Origin: Portulaca oleracea
Lineage: Eukaryota > Streptophyta > Magnoliopsida > Caryophyllales > Portulacaceae
DNA length: 64,000 bases
Direction of reading: 5' to 3'
Assembly (NCBI GenBank): GCA_029582165.1
Contig: CM055870.1
Coordinates: forward strand, 50,920,513-50,984,512
Below, piece by piece: positions 1-11,770 of the stretch. Under the pieces are notes generated by a model that made no database searches, was not told the origin of the DNA, and saw nothing but the letters and a program-made list of their open reading frames with translations. The translations under genes were made by a program, and so were the position numbers. How positions within the stretch are numbered: the first letter of the stretch is position 1; each line of letters opens with the position of its first letter.

Positions 1-277
1 AATAATAATAGTAGTCGTTATTACAACGAAGTCTTCCCTTTGCACAATTTATAAAATTGAAACCCAGTACGCGACCCGAGCCCGTTTGAGGCGCAACTTT
101 CTCCAATCTGAGGCCCAAAAACCCGTCTGGGTTACTTCTTGGATGTGGCCCCTGGCGAGGTCAAACCCGCCTGGGTTCCTTCTGAATGTGGCCCATCGTG
201 AGGCCCGAACCAGCCTAGGTACGACCAAGTGTCTAGAAACTCCCCTTCTAGTTTCTTGGCCGATTCGGTCGACCCCG
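1..277 (-). other. 3' untranslated region or LTR part of the Tat-type element
   Basis: This stretch follows the integrase stop on the minus strand. It has no convincing ORF. It holds the 14-bp near-palindrome AACCCGTCTGGGTT at 120-133, a one-mismatch copy at 164-177 and a weaker version near 205-218. The same motif recurs in the element's 5' leader (7250-7263) and five times in the solo LTR at 11771-12839. That links this end to the same family, but I cannot place an LTR border here. Confidence 0.5.
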
Positions 278-1925
278 TTATGCGTAAAACTTCTTCAACT
301 GGTCCAGGTTGGTGGGTTGTATTAATTCTTCTCCTTCTGTAGTGACTAAACGGGCTGCTCCCCCCGGCAGGATTTGTCTAATGACATAAGGCCCTTTCCA
401 ATTTGGCGCAAATTTACCACTTGGATCTTGAATGGGTGCCCTCATCTCCTTAAGCACTAAATCTCCTTCTTGAAGAACCCGATCCTTAACCTTCCTGTTA
501 AAAGCCCTAGCTATGCGAGCCTGATATAAGTGCACATTGTGTAAGGCCCTAAGTCTTCTCTCGTCAATAAGCGTCAGCTCTTCATATCTGGCCCTAGCCC
601 ATTCAGCTTCTGGTAGTTGACTTTCAGCAAGTATACGGAGTGATGGTATGGCGAGCTCAACTGGAAGTACTGCTTCCATTCCGTAGACCAAGGCAAAAGG
701 GCTTGCTCCCGTTCCTGATCAAATTGAAGTTCTATATCCCCATAAGGCGAAAGGAAGCTTATCAGGCCAATCCTTGTATGTTACTGCCATCTTCTTAATG
801 ATTCCTACGAGAGTTTTGTTGGTCGCCTCTACCGCTCCATTAGTTTGGGGCCTGTAGGGCGAGGACTTGTGATGCTTGATCTTATACTTAGCCAACAGTG
901 CTTCAACCTCCTTCCTGAAATGGCTCCCATTATCACTAATGATCTCATGTGGCACCCCGTATCTACAAATGATATTGTTCAGGATGAACTTAGCCACATG
1001 CTTCGAGGTGAGCTTTTCATAGGAGGCAGCCTCTACCCACTTGGTAAAGTAATCAACGGCTACCAATACATATTCATGTCCTCCAGTGCCCGTTGGATGT
1101 ATCTTCCCAATTATGTCTATTCCCCAGACTGAGAATGGCCAAGGGGATGTCAATGTAGTGAGATAGGAAGATGGCTGATGCCGTAAATTGGCGTATTCCT
1201 GACACTTGGCGCATTTCCTAACGAAATTGAGACAGTCAGCCTCCATGGTGGACCAGAAATAGCCTGCCCTTTGAATCTTTTTCGCTAACATTCTGCCATT
1301 CATGTGTGGTCCGCATTCTCCTCCATGTATGGAGGTCATTAATTCTTCTGCTGACTTGGTATCAACGCAAAGTAGGTTAATGCCTGTGGCGGTTTTCTTG
1401 TAAAATCGATCGTGAATGACGCAGTATTGTGCTGCCATCATTCTGATCGCTCTTTGTCCTTTAGAATCAGCCTCAGCGGGATAATCTCCTTTTGTCAAGT
1501 ACGTATAAATGTCGAAGAACCAGGCATTCGAGTCTACGATGGGCTCTTCTACGGAGTAAACATAGGCGGGCTGGTCGCGCCGTTCTATTGTTATAGGAAA
1601 TTCGTAAATTCCTATTTGCATAACAATCATAGAGGAGAGTTTAGCTAAGGCGTCTACCAACTTATTATTATCTCTGGGTAGGTACTTGAATTCAATGTGC
1701 TCAAATTGCGTCGCAAAGTCCAACAACCGCCGTTGATAAGCCATCAAAGATTCGTTTCTGCCCTTCCAGGTGTTCTTGGCTTGGTTGATGATAAGACTAG
1801 AGTCACCAAACACTCTGATGTGCTTTACTCCTATAATTAATGCTACTTGTAATCCGATGATGCAGGCTTCATATTCGGCTGCGTTGTTGGTCGCGTCGAA
1901 TTCAAGTTTAACAGAAACGGATGAT
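278..1925 (-). pseudogene. Integrase plus C-terminal half of the second RNase H (Tat-type pol)
   Basis: The integrase inserts element DNA into chromosomes. The 364-residue piece at 719-1813 shows the HHCC zinc-binding set (H163, H170, C201, C204) and the DDE catalytic core (D233 in GIDIIG, D294 in SDNGSHF, E329 in NGAVEA). The frame continues upstream to about 1925 with RNase H residues (AEYEA, FGDSS, DALAKLS). The frame is cut by one TGA at 719-721 and resumes in the same frame down to 278 (ALVYGMEAVLP), so one nonsense mutation, perhaps CGA to TGA, splits the integrase. The methionine at 1813 is not a real start. A frameshift near 1920 separates this part from RT. Confidence 0.85.
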
Positions 1926-3402
1926 GCTCCCCTTCAGGTGATATTAAGAGCACCCCTGCGCCACATCCCATTTGGTTAGAAGCACCATCAAAATACATTT
2001 CCCACGTGATCTCGTCCGTATGAAAGACTTCTTCGTCTGGGAACTCCAAGTTAGTGCTTGGAAGTTCCTGACAAGGAAAGTCTGCCAGGAAGTCTGAGAT
2101 GGCCCTTCCCTTGACGGACTTTTGAGGCACCAACTTTAGACTGAACTCTGACAACATAACTACCCATCGAGCTATGCGATTATTAATTGTGGGCTGCTCC
2201 ATGATGAACTTGACTGGGTTGCATTCAGCGATCACATGCACCGTGTGTGACAACATATAATGTCGAAGCTTCTTCGTTGCCCAAACCAATGCAAGAGCCA
2301 TTTTTTCAATGTTGGTGTATCGACTCTCACAGTCACCGAATTTCTTGCTGAGGTAATAGATGGCGCTCTCCTTTCCTTTTACCTGTTGAGCCAACATAGC
2401 CCCCATTGCAGAGTTGGTTATCATGAGGTAAAGGAGCAGAGGCTCATCTGGTACCGGCGGCATTAGTACAGGGGAATGGGTCAAGTACTCTTTGATAAAG
2501 GCTGCTTGACACTGATCATCCCATTCCACCTTTACTCCTTTCTTGAGCTTCTTGAATAGTGGTTCGCAAGTCATAGTGAGTTTGGAAATGAACCGGCTGA
2601 TGTATTGTACACGACCAAGGAAACCTCGAATTTCCTTCTCTGTCTTAGGCGGTTTCATCTCTTGAATTGCCTTAATTTTTGATGGGTCCACCTCGATCCC
2701 GCGCTGGCTGACCACGAAACCTAGCAACTTGCCTGATGTAACCCCAAATGCGCATTTTCGGGGATTGAGCCTCATGTTGTATTTCCTTAATCGAAGGAAG
2801 AACTTGCGAAGATTGGGGAGATGCTCTTCCCTGGTTTTGGACTTGACGATCATGTCATCCACGTATACCTCTACTTCCTTGTGCATCATGTCGTGGAGAA
2901 GGGTATTCGCGGTGCGCTGATATGTGGCCCCTTCGTTTTTTAGGCCGAAAGGCATTACCGTATAGCAGTACGTACCCCATGGAGTGGTGAAGGATGTTTT
3001 TTCCATGTCCTCTTCTGCCATTTTGATTTGGTTATACCCTGCGTAGCCATCCATGAAGGACAATAGCTCGTGGCCGCAAGTATTGTCCACTAGGACGTCG
3101 ATATGTGGCAAAGGGAAGCTGTCTTTTGGACTGGCCTTGTTCAAATCTCGAAAGTCAACACATACCCTTACTCGCCCATCTTTCTTCGGAACGGGAACAA
3201 TGTTTGCTACCCATTCGGGGTAGTGCACTGCCCGTATAAACTTGGCCTTTAACTGTTCCATTACCTCATCTTCGATCTTCTTTGACCAATCTGGCTTGAT
3301 TCTACGAGCCTTTGCCGACCGGCTTAGCGTCGGATATAATGGAAGGGTATGTTCAGCGATATCCTCGCGACACTGCATGTCCTCATACGACCATGCGAAC
3401 AC
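1843..3402 (-). pseudogene. Reverse transcriptase, RNase H and start of second RNase H (Tat-type pol)
   Basis: The 519-residue frame has RT blocks in order: VPKKDGRVRVCVDFRDLNKA (about 71-90), SFMDGYAGYNQI with a metal-binding Asp at 118, and the YVDD box at 180-183. RNase H follows at about 300-400 (SAIYYLSKKF). A second RNase H begins near residue 470 (MYFDGASNQMG), the archaeal-type domain known in Tat elements. The frame starts at a valine codon, not a start codon. The true upstream coding sequence is in another frame, joined by a frameshift near 3415-3440. At the other end a frameshift near 1920 moves the rest of the second RNase H into the integrase frame. RT would copy the element RNA into DNA in virus-like particles. 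Confidence 0.88.
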
Positions 3403-3415
3403 ATCTTTAAACTCC

Positions 3416-4404
3416 TTAAGAAGTTTTGTGAAATCCTGCCTCGTATCTGAGGGACTTACCCAATTTGAGCTCCCGGGGGTTATCTTCCGTCCCTATATTT
3501 ATGCTTATGGTATCTTCAATGACCGCCACTTTTTCCTCAAACGCATCCATGGCTTCTGTTAATTCATTTTGGTCTTTTAAAGGTTCAAAGATATTTATTA
3601 TCGTTGGCACAATTGAGTAGGCGTAAATGTTCATCTTATTAAATGCAGAACGGGTACATCAATGCACTGGTTAACCCCGACCAACTTAGGACTACTAGAA
3701 CCTGACTCTATGACCTTTGGGACAGACTCTCCCACAGACTCTCCTACAGAAAGCGTAAATTTGTTCTCTTCATCATCGATCCAGGTGATCTCACGATGGC
3801 CGCCGTCTTCTCCGATCAACAGACTTGGATCAAAGCTTGGGTTGGATAGTGCGGCGATGACTGGATCGACGACTTCTTCCTTGCGTGCCTCTTGCCCGAA
3901 GAGCATTCCAAAAATGCCGCCTCCGGCGAGGTGGGTCCATTCCAAAGGTGGACGACTTCTCCTAGGCGGGATGAATGTGGCGGTTGTGGTGACGGCACAG
4001 TCATTGAAAATTTCTAACCCCGCCACTTGGATACCCTGAGATTTTAGGTAATGTGGTTCTGGGAAGCCGTAATAAGGGAAGTCATCACCCTCTCTCAAGA
4101 ACTGTCCATTAAGAGTGCGTGGATACGGTTTGACTTGGTATAGGGTCGGAGGGTTGTCCAATCTTCTCTGTTTAGCCATGGCTAGCTTCGTCAGTTTCAC
4201 TTCCTCCTTAGTTGGTTTGTAGCCTAGCCCGAACCTTCCTTTATTCTTGAACACCTTGAAATTTGGCGCCAACTTGTTCTTGGGATTTCGGCCGAGTGGC
4301 ATCCCCGGAAAATGATCTTGCTTCCTCAATATAGCATGGATATTAGGGTTTGAGTAGGGATCGAAGTCAAAGTGAGCTTGATCCTGGCTCAAAGCCGCTA
4401 TCAT
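3416..4404 (-). pseudogene. Protease-RT linker of the Tat-type polyprotein
   Basis: Two frames (3631-4404 and 3416-3634) overlap by a few bases and together fill the gap between protease and RT. The first piece has a glycine-rich segment GRFGLGYKPTKEE near residues 56-68 that looks like the core of a G-patch, then PYPRTLNGQFLREGDDFPYY and GFPEPHYL. Such long linkers sit at this place in Tat/Ogre elements; their role is unknown. Frameshifts at both ends show decay. The G-patch reading is by eye only. Confidence 0.6.
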
Positions 4405-6722
4405 CTCAAAGTTGTGCAGCTCCTCGTCAGCTGAGCTATGTTCAATCTCGAGTGTGGGTTTCTTGGGGTCAAAAACAGCGCTAAGGGGTTACTTGAAATC
4501 GTGACTACTTGGCCTTGAATGATTAATTTCACCTTCTGGTGTAAGGTGGAAGCGACATCATTGCACTCATGTAACCAAGGCCTTCCCAACAGCATGTTGA
4601 AAGAAGCCGGGATGTCCAGAACGACGAATTCAACGTTCTTACTTATGTAGTCCATGGTGATGGGAAGCACAACCGATCCTAGCGACTTGCGAGGGGAGTT
4701 ATCGTATGCGCGCAGCTGAACAGTATTTTGTGTCAAATGCTGTTTTTGAACTCCCAACTTTTGTGCGGTTCTCCACGGACAGACATTGATGGCCGAACCA
4801 TTATCCACGAGAACAAGTGGTATGGTTTGAGTAGAGCACATGGCAGTGAGGTAAAGAGCTTTGTTGTGGGACCCTCCTTCCTCAGGTAAGTCTTCATCCC
4901 CGAAGGTGATGGTAGGCTTCCCGGAGGTAATGTGAGAGATGATATCCTCTGGTGATGCTGAGGTAGGGACCATGAGCTTATTGAAGGCATCCAGTAGTAT
5001 TTGCCTATGGTCTTGCGAAGCACACAAAAGTTGCCAAATCGTGACTTCGACCTTGGTTTTCTTCAGCTGTGTGAGGAAAGGATCTTCTGGTGGAGTTGTA
5101 GAAGTTTCCGTCGTCTCAGGATTAGGGGTCGCTGCTGACAAGGTAGCATTCTTGTTATAGTAGCGGCCGGACCGAGTAAGGGCTGCAGCTTGGGGAATTG
5201 TTACTTCTTCCACATCTCCTCCTTCGTCAGAAGAGTCGTACAATGGATGCCTATTGGTTTCATGGTCAGTGGACTCTTCACCCTCTTCTTCACTTTCACT
5301 GTCCCAAATGCCGTTGATGATGAGTTCCTCCGTAAGCGGGAGAATAACTGGGACAGGTTGACCCATTTCGGTGATGAGAGCGGATGGATCAAAACTGTTT
5401 CTCTCCAAAAAGACGGCATTGGTGTGATTAGGCAACGGGTTCTCCTTGTTGTTGGGTTTTCGAGACGGGTTTGGTGGAGGAATAACACCGTCCCGGATTA
5501 GCCCTTCAATCTTATTTTTCAAAGACCAGCATATTTCGGTGTCGTGACCTCGACAGCGATGGAAATTGCAGTATTTGTTCCCATCCCACTTCGGAGGTTT
5601 AACATCAGGTTCAGGGGTCGGCAGGGGCAATTGGATGATGCCCTTTTTCACCAGCCTTTCCAACGCCCTGGCATAAGACATATCCAGCGGGTGGTAAGAG
5701 TCGTACCTCGGGGTGAATGGCCTTCGTTGGATGGAATTAGTCTCAACAGTTTTCTGAGGGGGGCTAGGCGCGCTAGTGGCCCTCCTGTTGGAGCTCGATC
5801 CTTTCCAACCAGAATGTTGTGTGCTTTTCTCATTGTTAGCAGCTTCAATTTGAACACACAAGTCCTTTAAGGTTTCAAAATCTTTGATGGATTGGAAGCC
5901 AAAATGCCGTGTGATGCGGGGATGAATACCTTGCTTGAAAGTGCTTAGTTGCATCCTAAAGGGGACAGACTCGTCGATTTCAGATAGCATGGAGTGCCAT
6001 TGCTCGTAATAAGAGAGGAATGACTCATCCTCCTTTTGTTTCATGGAAGTTAGGTCATCCACAGTGACCTCCTTTTGCTGCAGGCGACTGAAATGGCTTA
6101 TGAAGGCTTTGAATAACTCATCTGCATTGGTCTTAACTTGCGGGGGTAGATTTTGGTACCATACCTTGGCCTTACCTTCTAGAGTGGAAGGGAAGACTGT
6201 GGTGTAGAGACCTTCATCTACCTTATGGAGGGGAGCCAGCCTCATGAATTCCTCCAAGTGATGAGATGGATTTTCAGAGTGTCTAAATTTTATGTTTGGC
6301 ACCTCAACCTTGTCCCTTATTCTCGATACATAATGTTTGGGGATGGCCAAATCCATGCAGGGGTCGGTGAAGGTCGGATCAGCTTTCATCATCCTTCTGG
6401 TGAGCATATCAACTTTCTCCTCAAGTTTTTTGACGTAGGGGTCCTCCGAAGTTCTGGAGTTATTCAGTACAAGTTTGGACCTGACTTCACCAAACGACTT
6501 GGGTTTCGGGCCTCCATTTTTGAATTTGGGGTGACCCTCTCCAACCCCATCATTAGCCTCGGCCTCAGATTCGGAATCATAATAGTTTTCCTCGTCCTCA
6601 AGTCCGATGCCGAGCTTTTTGTTGATCTGCTTAATGGCTTCCAGCACGCCATTCATGGTTTGTTGATTTTCACTGAACTTCTTTTCTAGTTTCTCATTGG
6701 TTCTGTCCTCCTGATCTGCCAT
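4401..6722 (-). pseudogene. Gag and aspartic protease of the Tat-type element
   Basis: Gag forms the virus-like particle and protease cuts the polyprotein. The open frame reaches 6758, but the ATG at 6720-6722 (MADQEDRTNEKL) is the likelier gag start. Numbering from 6758, residues 150-290 are a retrotransposon gag core (GKAKVWYQNLPP at 195-206). A zinc-knuckle variant with C397, H400, H405 and C410 follows (CNFHRCRGH). An acidic spacer near 485-520 leads to protease, with the active-site motif as VDNGSAINV at 651-659, DNG instead of the usual DSG or DTG. Conserved IPASFNMLLGRPWLH follows. The end past about 4490 is out of frame with the linker. Confidence 0.85.
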
Positions 6723-7426
6723 GCAAATGGCAATTGCTTCCTCGCATCGCATACGCATGCATCAAATTGCTTGTCACCCGAGTTTTCCCCGGAAAGGTTG
6801 TTGGCGAGGGATTCTGACATAGTGGATTCACTGGATTGGCTGGATTCACTGGACTGGGCCGACGGTCTGTAATTGGGATTGCGAATAAGTCTGTCGGTTT
6901 GTGGGTCACGGATGCGGGCTCGGAGATGGTCTGTTATCTTGCCTGCATGGAAACTGGTTAGTGCTCGAAAGAACCTTTACGCCACCCGCCCAATGCATGC
7001 ATGACTTAATGGACCTATATGAACCTAGTACATGGACATGACACCTACATGCTGACACAAGGGTGACTCACCCACTTTTATGGGAGTGCATGTCCTAACT
7101 CTATATGGACCTAGCATGATGACTGACAGGACTGACACTGACTCAAGGGGCGTCATAAAGGGCCGAATAGGATCAATAGTAAGCGGATGAGGCTGACTAC
7201 AGTATCGAACAGTTTGGCCAGATGTGGAAGGAGAAGAAAAACAGGCCCAAACCCGTCTGGGTTTGAACTGTAATTCCTCCCTTTCAAATAGGATCAAGGT
7301 CAGGGTGGTAGTCATTGAGAACATTGAGAAGAAAGGTGGAGCAGGCTTCATTGATAGTTTCCTTGTTGGTACCTCTGGAGAGTATGGTACGGACAAGTGT
7401 ATAGTAGAGAATGCAGGCCTTATAGG
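6723..7426 (-). other. Leader between the extra ORF and gag of the Tat-type element
   Basis: About 700 bases between the extra ORF and gag. Short frames are present, but I recognise none. The palindromic motif AACCCGTCTGGGTT lies at 7250-7263. No splice signal could be fixed by eye. Confidence 0.45.
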
Positions 7427-7987
7427 TTAGAGTAGTATATTGAGTGTTTTTGAGTTCGGATGGACGAGTAAATTTGCGACGGAGTTCCTGCTTCGGATCG
7501 GAAGGAAGAGAGAGAGGTACTTTGGTGGGGTTGGGTGGAGGTTCAGAATGCGTTCAATTTGTGATGTGGTGAGGAGGATGTCGACTATGGCGACAGAAGT
7601 TTGCACGGATGGTCGCTTGGAGTTGGGGATGAGATTTGCATAAAATTGAAGGATGAGGGAGGGGTAAATTACCGGTTCACAGTCAAAAAAGGATGAGCAG
7701 CCCAGATCTTTGGGTGTGGAGAAGGATGGAAAGATTTCGATGAGTGAGTCAATGTCTACATTCTCACAGCACAGAATGAGACGATTTGCCAAGTTCTCGA
7801 GACACTGCTCGTGGGTGAGTGACATAATGGAGGAAGTTTGGGGAGGAAGTGCAATGGTGTCGGACGAGGATGAGTGGAACTGAAAGGAGTTAGGAGGGTT
7901 TGACGAAGATTTGCTGGAACGAAGCCTTTTGGCGACACCAGCAGGTGGAGAAGGAGCAACATTTTTGTGGGCAAGGCGCTTTTTCAT
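7427..7987 (-). CDS. Extra ORF1 protein ahead of gag, plant retrotransposon ORF1-like
   Basis: A 186-residue frame that starts with ATG and a basic stretch (MKKRLAHKNVAPSP). Residues about 100-150 read VIYPSLILQFYANLIPNS and then SQIERILNLHP. This has the layout of the plant transposon domain found in ORF1 of Athila/Ogre elements (a YP..V..FYANL block followed by a block ending in LL.LP). Its role is unknown. The position, on the same strand about 700 bases ahead of gag, fits Ogre-type elements, which carry such an ORF. It may be complete or shortened at its C-terminus; the family assignment is by eye. Confidence 0.55.
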   Translation of the reverse strand: MKKRLAHKNVAPSPPAGVAKRLRSSKSSSNPPNSFQFHSSSSDTIALPPQTSSIMSLTHEQCLENLANRLILCCENVDIDSLIEIFPSFSTPKDLGCSSFFDCEPVIYPSLILQFYANLIPNSKRPSVQTSVAIVDILLTTSQIERILNLHPTPPKYLSLFLPIRSRNSVANLLVHPNSKTLNILL

Positions 7988-8490
7988 GTTGAGAAGACAG
8001 GGATGAAGAACGGAGGAAACAAAGGGACAGACAGAAAAAGAAAGGATGTGACCGTAATGAGAATAGTGGGGTAAGATGAAGAGGGGATAGGTTTAACTAG
8101 GAGTTTGGTGAAGGAGAGGAGTCGGTTTTGGGAAGGTGTGAGAAATTATGGGAGTAGAGAGAGAGAGAGAGAAAAGTGTTTTCTGAAAAGGAAGGGGATG
8201 ACTAGGGTATAAATATGATAGGATAGAAGGGGGAAAAGGATATTTTGAAAATAAGGAAAGAATTTTGAAAAGGATTTGAAAAGATTGGAAAAAAATAAAA
8301 ACACTTTTTCGAAAAAGACAATTAACCCGAGTAGTTATTGAATGAACTGTCAGGGTAACCGTTTGCCAGGTGTGTTGTGAAGCTACTTAAGGAGGTTTCG
8401 GGACATTTATGTCAAGGACCTTATAAGCAAAAGAAATTCAGGAACTTACCTGGAGGTGGAGGCCCTTAGCTCCCCTTGGAAGGGAGAATA
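7988..8490. other. Leader or boundary zone between Tat-type and SIRE-type elements
   Basis: No gene. It holds a GA run at 8157-8174 and an AT-rich TATA-like stretch at 8208-8216, from which a CT-rich minus-strand leader runs towards the ORF at 7987. On the SIRE side, a purine-rich strip (minus strand, 8461-8500) after the RNase H stop could include the polypurine tract. Neither a Tat 5' LTR nor a SIRE 3' LTR with clear TG/CA ends could be found here. Confidence 0.4.
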
Positions 8491-10090
8491 CTAGCTCCCC
8501 CTTAACTGGTCATCATGTTGCAACATGCCAAGCTCCTTTCTGTTAGTGAGAAATTGCTCCGTGGGAAGGGCCTTGGTGAAAATATTTGCCAGTTGTTGAT
8601 GAGTAGGGAAAAAGTCCAGTGTGATATGGCCTTTGTCTACATGATCTCTTATGAAGTGGTGTCGCACCTCAATGTGTTTGGTGCGGGAATGTTGGACCGG
8701 ATTCTTAGTGATTTGAATGGCACTTTGGTTATCACACTTGATTGGAATATCTGAGAGCTCTATTCCAAGGTCCTTCATCTACTGTTTGATCCACATGATT
8801 TGACCACAACAAGCACCAACTGTTATGTATTAAGCTTCTAATGTGGAAAGTGCAACTGCATTTTGCTTCTTTGATTGCCAGGATATCAAGGATAAACCCA
8901 ACATTTGACAACCTCCAGAGGTGTTTTTCCGATCAGTTCTAGATCCAGCAAAGCCTGCATCTGTATGCCCAATGAGATGAAGGGAGTTGTTTCTAGGATA
9001 CCATAGTCCAAGGTCCTTGGTACCTGCAAGATATCTCAATATCCTTTTGACAGCAATCAAGTGAGATTCTTTGGGAGCACTTTGAAACCGAGAACACAAA
9101 CAAACAGTGAGCATGATATCCGGGCGACTAGCAGTTAAATAAAGAAGAGATCCCATCATACCTCGGTAGTATTTGTCAGGAATGGCCTTGCTATTTAGTT
9201 ATGATCAAGTTTAAGTGTGGAGGACATTGGGGTACTATAGTGCTTGGCATTCTCAAGACCATATTTCTTTAAAAGTTCTTTGACATACTTACTTTGATTG
9301 AGGAAGATGCCATCATCATTTTGTTTGATTTGTAAGCCCAGAAAGAAGCTAAGTTCTCCTACTAGATTCATCTCAAACTCCTTGCTCATGAGCTCAGAGA
9401 AGTCCTTCACTAGATTTTCATTAGTAGCACCAAATATAATGTCATCTGCCTAAACTTGAATTATAATAGAATCCTAACCTGAGGTTTTGATGAACAATAT
9501 TTTGTCTATGAGACCTCTTTTGAATCCATTTTCCAGAAGAAATGAGCTTAGTCTTTCATACCAAGCTCTGGGAGCTTGCTTGATCCTATAAAGGGCCTTT
9601 TGAAGCTTGTAGAAATGAGTATTTGGATCTTCTTGTTCAAATCCTTGAGGTTGTTCAACATAGACTTCTTCTTGTAGATGTCCATTTAGGAAGGCACTCT
9701 TCACATCCATTTGATACAACTTCACGTGAGCTGATGAGGCATAAGCTAGAAGTATTTGAATGGCCTCTAGTCTAGCAACTGAGGAAAAGGTTTCTTCATA
9801 GTCAATGCCCTCTTCTTGATTGTATCCTTTGGTGACCAATCTGGCCTTGTTTCTTGTGACAGTGCCATGTTCACCTAATTTGTTTCGAAAGAAGCACTTT
9901 ACACCAATAACAGGATGGTGTGTTGGTCTCGGAACAAGCTTCCTGACTTTGTTTCTTTTAAATTGATTGAGCTCTTCTTGCACGGCAAGTATCCAGTTGT
10001 TGTCCTTTAGGGCTTCTTTAGGTCTGCTTGGTTCAATCTGCGAAACAAATGCATGGAAGGCACAAAAGTTTCTAAGAGAGGAGCGAGTTC
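8491..10090 (-). pseudogene. Reverse transcriptase and RNase H of the SIRE-like copia element
   Basis: RT blocks run from about 10090 to 9195: [32 protein letters not shown], then FFLGLQIKQNDDGIFLNQ. RNase H follows (HTDAGFAGSRTDRKNTSG, CDNQSAIQITKNPVQHSRTK, IFTKALPTEQF). The catalytic YADD box is ruined: the tyrosine codon is TAG at 9450-9452, followed by ADDIIFGATN. Further stops lie near 9194 and 8829. It cannot make active RT. Methionines that seem to open each piece are artefacts of the stops. Confidence 0.88.
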
Positions 10091-10385
10091 TAATACGTAC
10101 CTGTGTCCAAACCAGATAGAAGATTGTCAGCTGGATGGGCAGGCTTGAACCTGAAGGTCCTTAGGGGATCCTCAGAATTAGTAGACATTGAGACATCATT
10201 ACTTAGAGGATTTTCTTCTTGTGAAGGTCCTTGAGCATCGTTAACTGCTTCCTCCTGATCTGAATCTGGTTGTGCATGAATTTCTGGTTCATTTCCTGGA
10301 GGAGGTTCTTCACTTTGTGGAAAAGGACCTTGCAGAAAGATTCAGGGAGTGTCCTCATCTTCATCTTCTTGATGGAATCAGAACT

Positions 10386-11354
10386 TTATGGAGGACATTT
10401 TTGTAGTGGTGGTGGGAGATTCATCAAAGACGTCATGAATTCTTCCACCCTTTTGGATGCTTTTACATAGACTCTGTAGGCCTTTCTAGATAAGAAGTAT
10501 CCTACTAGGATCCCTTCTTCACTTCTTGGTTCAAATTTGCTCACAGCCTTCTTACCATTGTTGTGAACGAAACATTTGCATCTAATGCCCTTGAGGTGAG
10601 CTATGTTGGGCGTCTTGCATTTGAATAACTTGTATGGTATTTTCTTCATGAATGACCTTATGGTACATCTGCTGAGAATATAGTTTGATGCATTTATAAT
10701 CTCAGCCCAAAGGAATAGGGGCAGATCATTCTCACAGATGATTGTTCTTGCCATGTTCTCAAGTGTCCGATTCTTTCTTTCAACTACACCATTTTGTTGA
10801 GGTGTCCTTGGGGCAGAAAAATTGTGGGTGACACCTTGATCACAGAATTTTCCAAATTGATCTTGATTATCAAATTCTCTTCCATGATCTGTCCTTATTG
10901 ATACTAAAGTTAATCTTGTAAGGACATTGAGCTGTCTGTATAGCTTTTCAAACTTTGGGAATGCTTCTGTCTTATCCTTCAAGAACAAAACCCTGGTAAA
11001 TCTTGAAAAATCATCAATATTGACTAGCATGTATGAACGACCTCCTAGACTCTTGTAAGGTATTGGTCCGCAAAGGTCCATATGCAATAATTCCAAACAT
11101 CTAGATGTGAAAACTTGAGACAGAGGCTTGAAGGAGGTTTTGGTTTGTTTTCCTTTAGCGCATGCTTCACATATTTTGTCACGAATGAAGTTGTGTAATG
11201 GTAGTCCTCTAACCTGACCTAAGAGTTTCAGTTTCTGAAGGGTCTTCATGTTAACATGCCCTAATCTACGATGCCACAACCATGACTCATCTGATGCAGC
11301 TCTAAGACAGGTAAGGTCATTGGTCACAGGGTCACTAAGGTCAATAACATACAC
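10386..11354 (-). pseudogene. Integrase of the SIRE-like copia element
   Basis: The 322-residue frame has the HHCC finger (RRLGHVNMKTLQKL, then CEACAKGKQ) and the catalytic triad: Asp in LLHMDLCGPIP, Asp in RTDHGREFDN, Glu in NGVVERKNRTL. Downstream GILVGYFLSRKAYRVY is the usual copia integrase C-terminal block. The frame itself is long and well kept, but it is cut off from protease and RT by stops, so it is counted as part of a dead polyprotein. Confidence 0.88.
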
Positions 11355-11426
11355 GTTATTTATCCGATGTCCTTTAAGGACAATTTCATGTGACTCTTTT
11401 TCTACAACACAGGAATTCTTATTGAA

Positions 11427-11699
11427 TCAAACTTTATATCCTTTGTCACAAAACTGAGAAATGCTTAAAAGATTATGCTCCAAACCCTCTACAAAATATG
11501 CATCATTTATACAATTTGTTGAGTCCTTACCGACCTTGCCGACTCCAAGGATTCCCCCTTGGTTTTTGTCTCCAAGCGTGACCTTTCCACTCTTGTTGTC
11601 CTTTAGTTCTCTGAATTTGGTTGGATCTCTAGTCATGTGTCTCGAGAATCCGCTGTCCAAATACCAGAGGTCGTTGTGAGCCCTGAGGCATACCTGCAC
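11427..11699 (-). pseudogene. Aspartic protease and start of integrase, SIRE-like copia element
   Basis: A 90-residue piece with the copia protease motif LWYLDSGFSRHMTRD (active-site DSG) and a C-terminal GLEHNLLSISQFCDKGYKV that leads into the integrase region. The frame is interrupted just downstream near 11426. Upstream the protein-coding continuity is broken by the solo LTR inserted at 11771-12839. Confidence 0.8.
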
Positions 11700-11770
11700 C
11701 GAAGGACAGTATACCTTTCTTTGGATTAGACCTTTTGAACGGAGGTTCTACATTTTGAGTGGTAGGTTGT

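Larger units (their letters stand above)
1..8340 (-). mobile_element. Ty3/gypsy LTR retrotransposon, Tat/Ogre type, degenerate and partial
   Basis: Read on the minus strand the order is extra ORF, gag, protease, linker, RT, RNase H, second RNase H, integrase. Integrase after RT marks Ty3/gypsy. A second RNase H domain (DGAS near 1990-2010) before integrase and an ORF ahead of gag are known traits of the Tat lineage (Ogre, Retand and relatives). No chromodomain is visible. Several frameshifts and a nonsense codon interrupt the frames, so this copy is dead. The 3' LTR would lie at or beyond the left edge of the window. No 5' LTR was found; the right limit near 8340 is only where copia-like sequence takes over. 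Confidence 0.8.

Noticed and set aside
8208..8216. Separate promoter for the ORF at 7427-7987
   Set aside because: TATA-like text exists, but this may be the degraded LTR or leader of the same element; too weak to list as a promoter.
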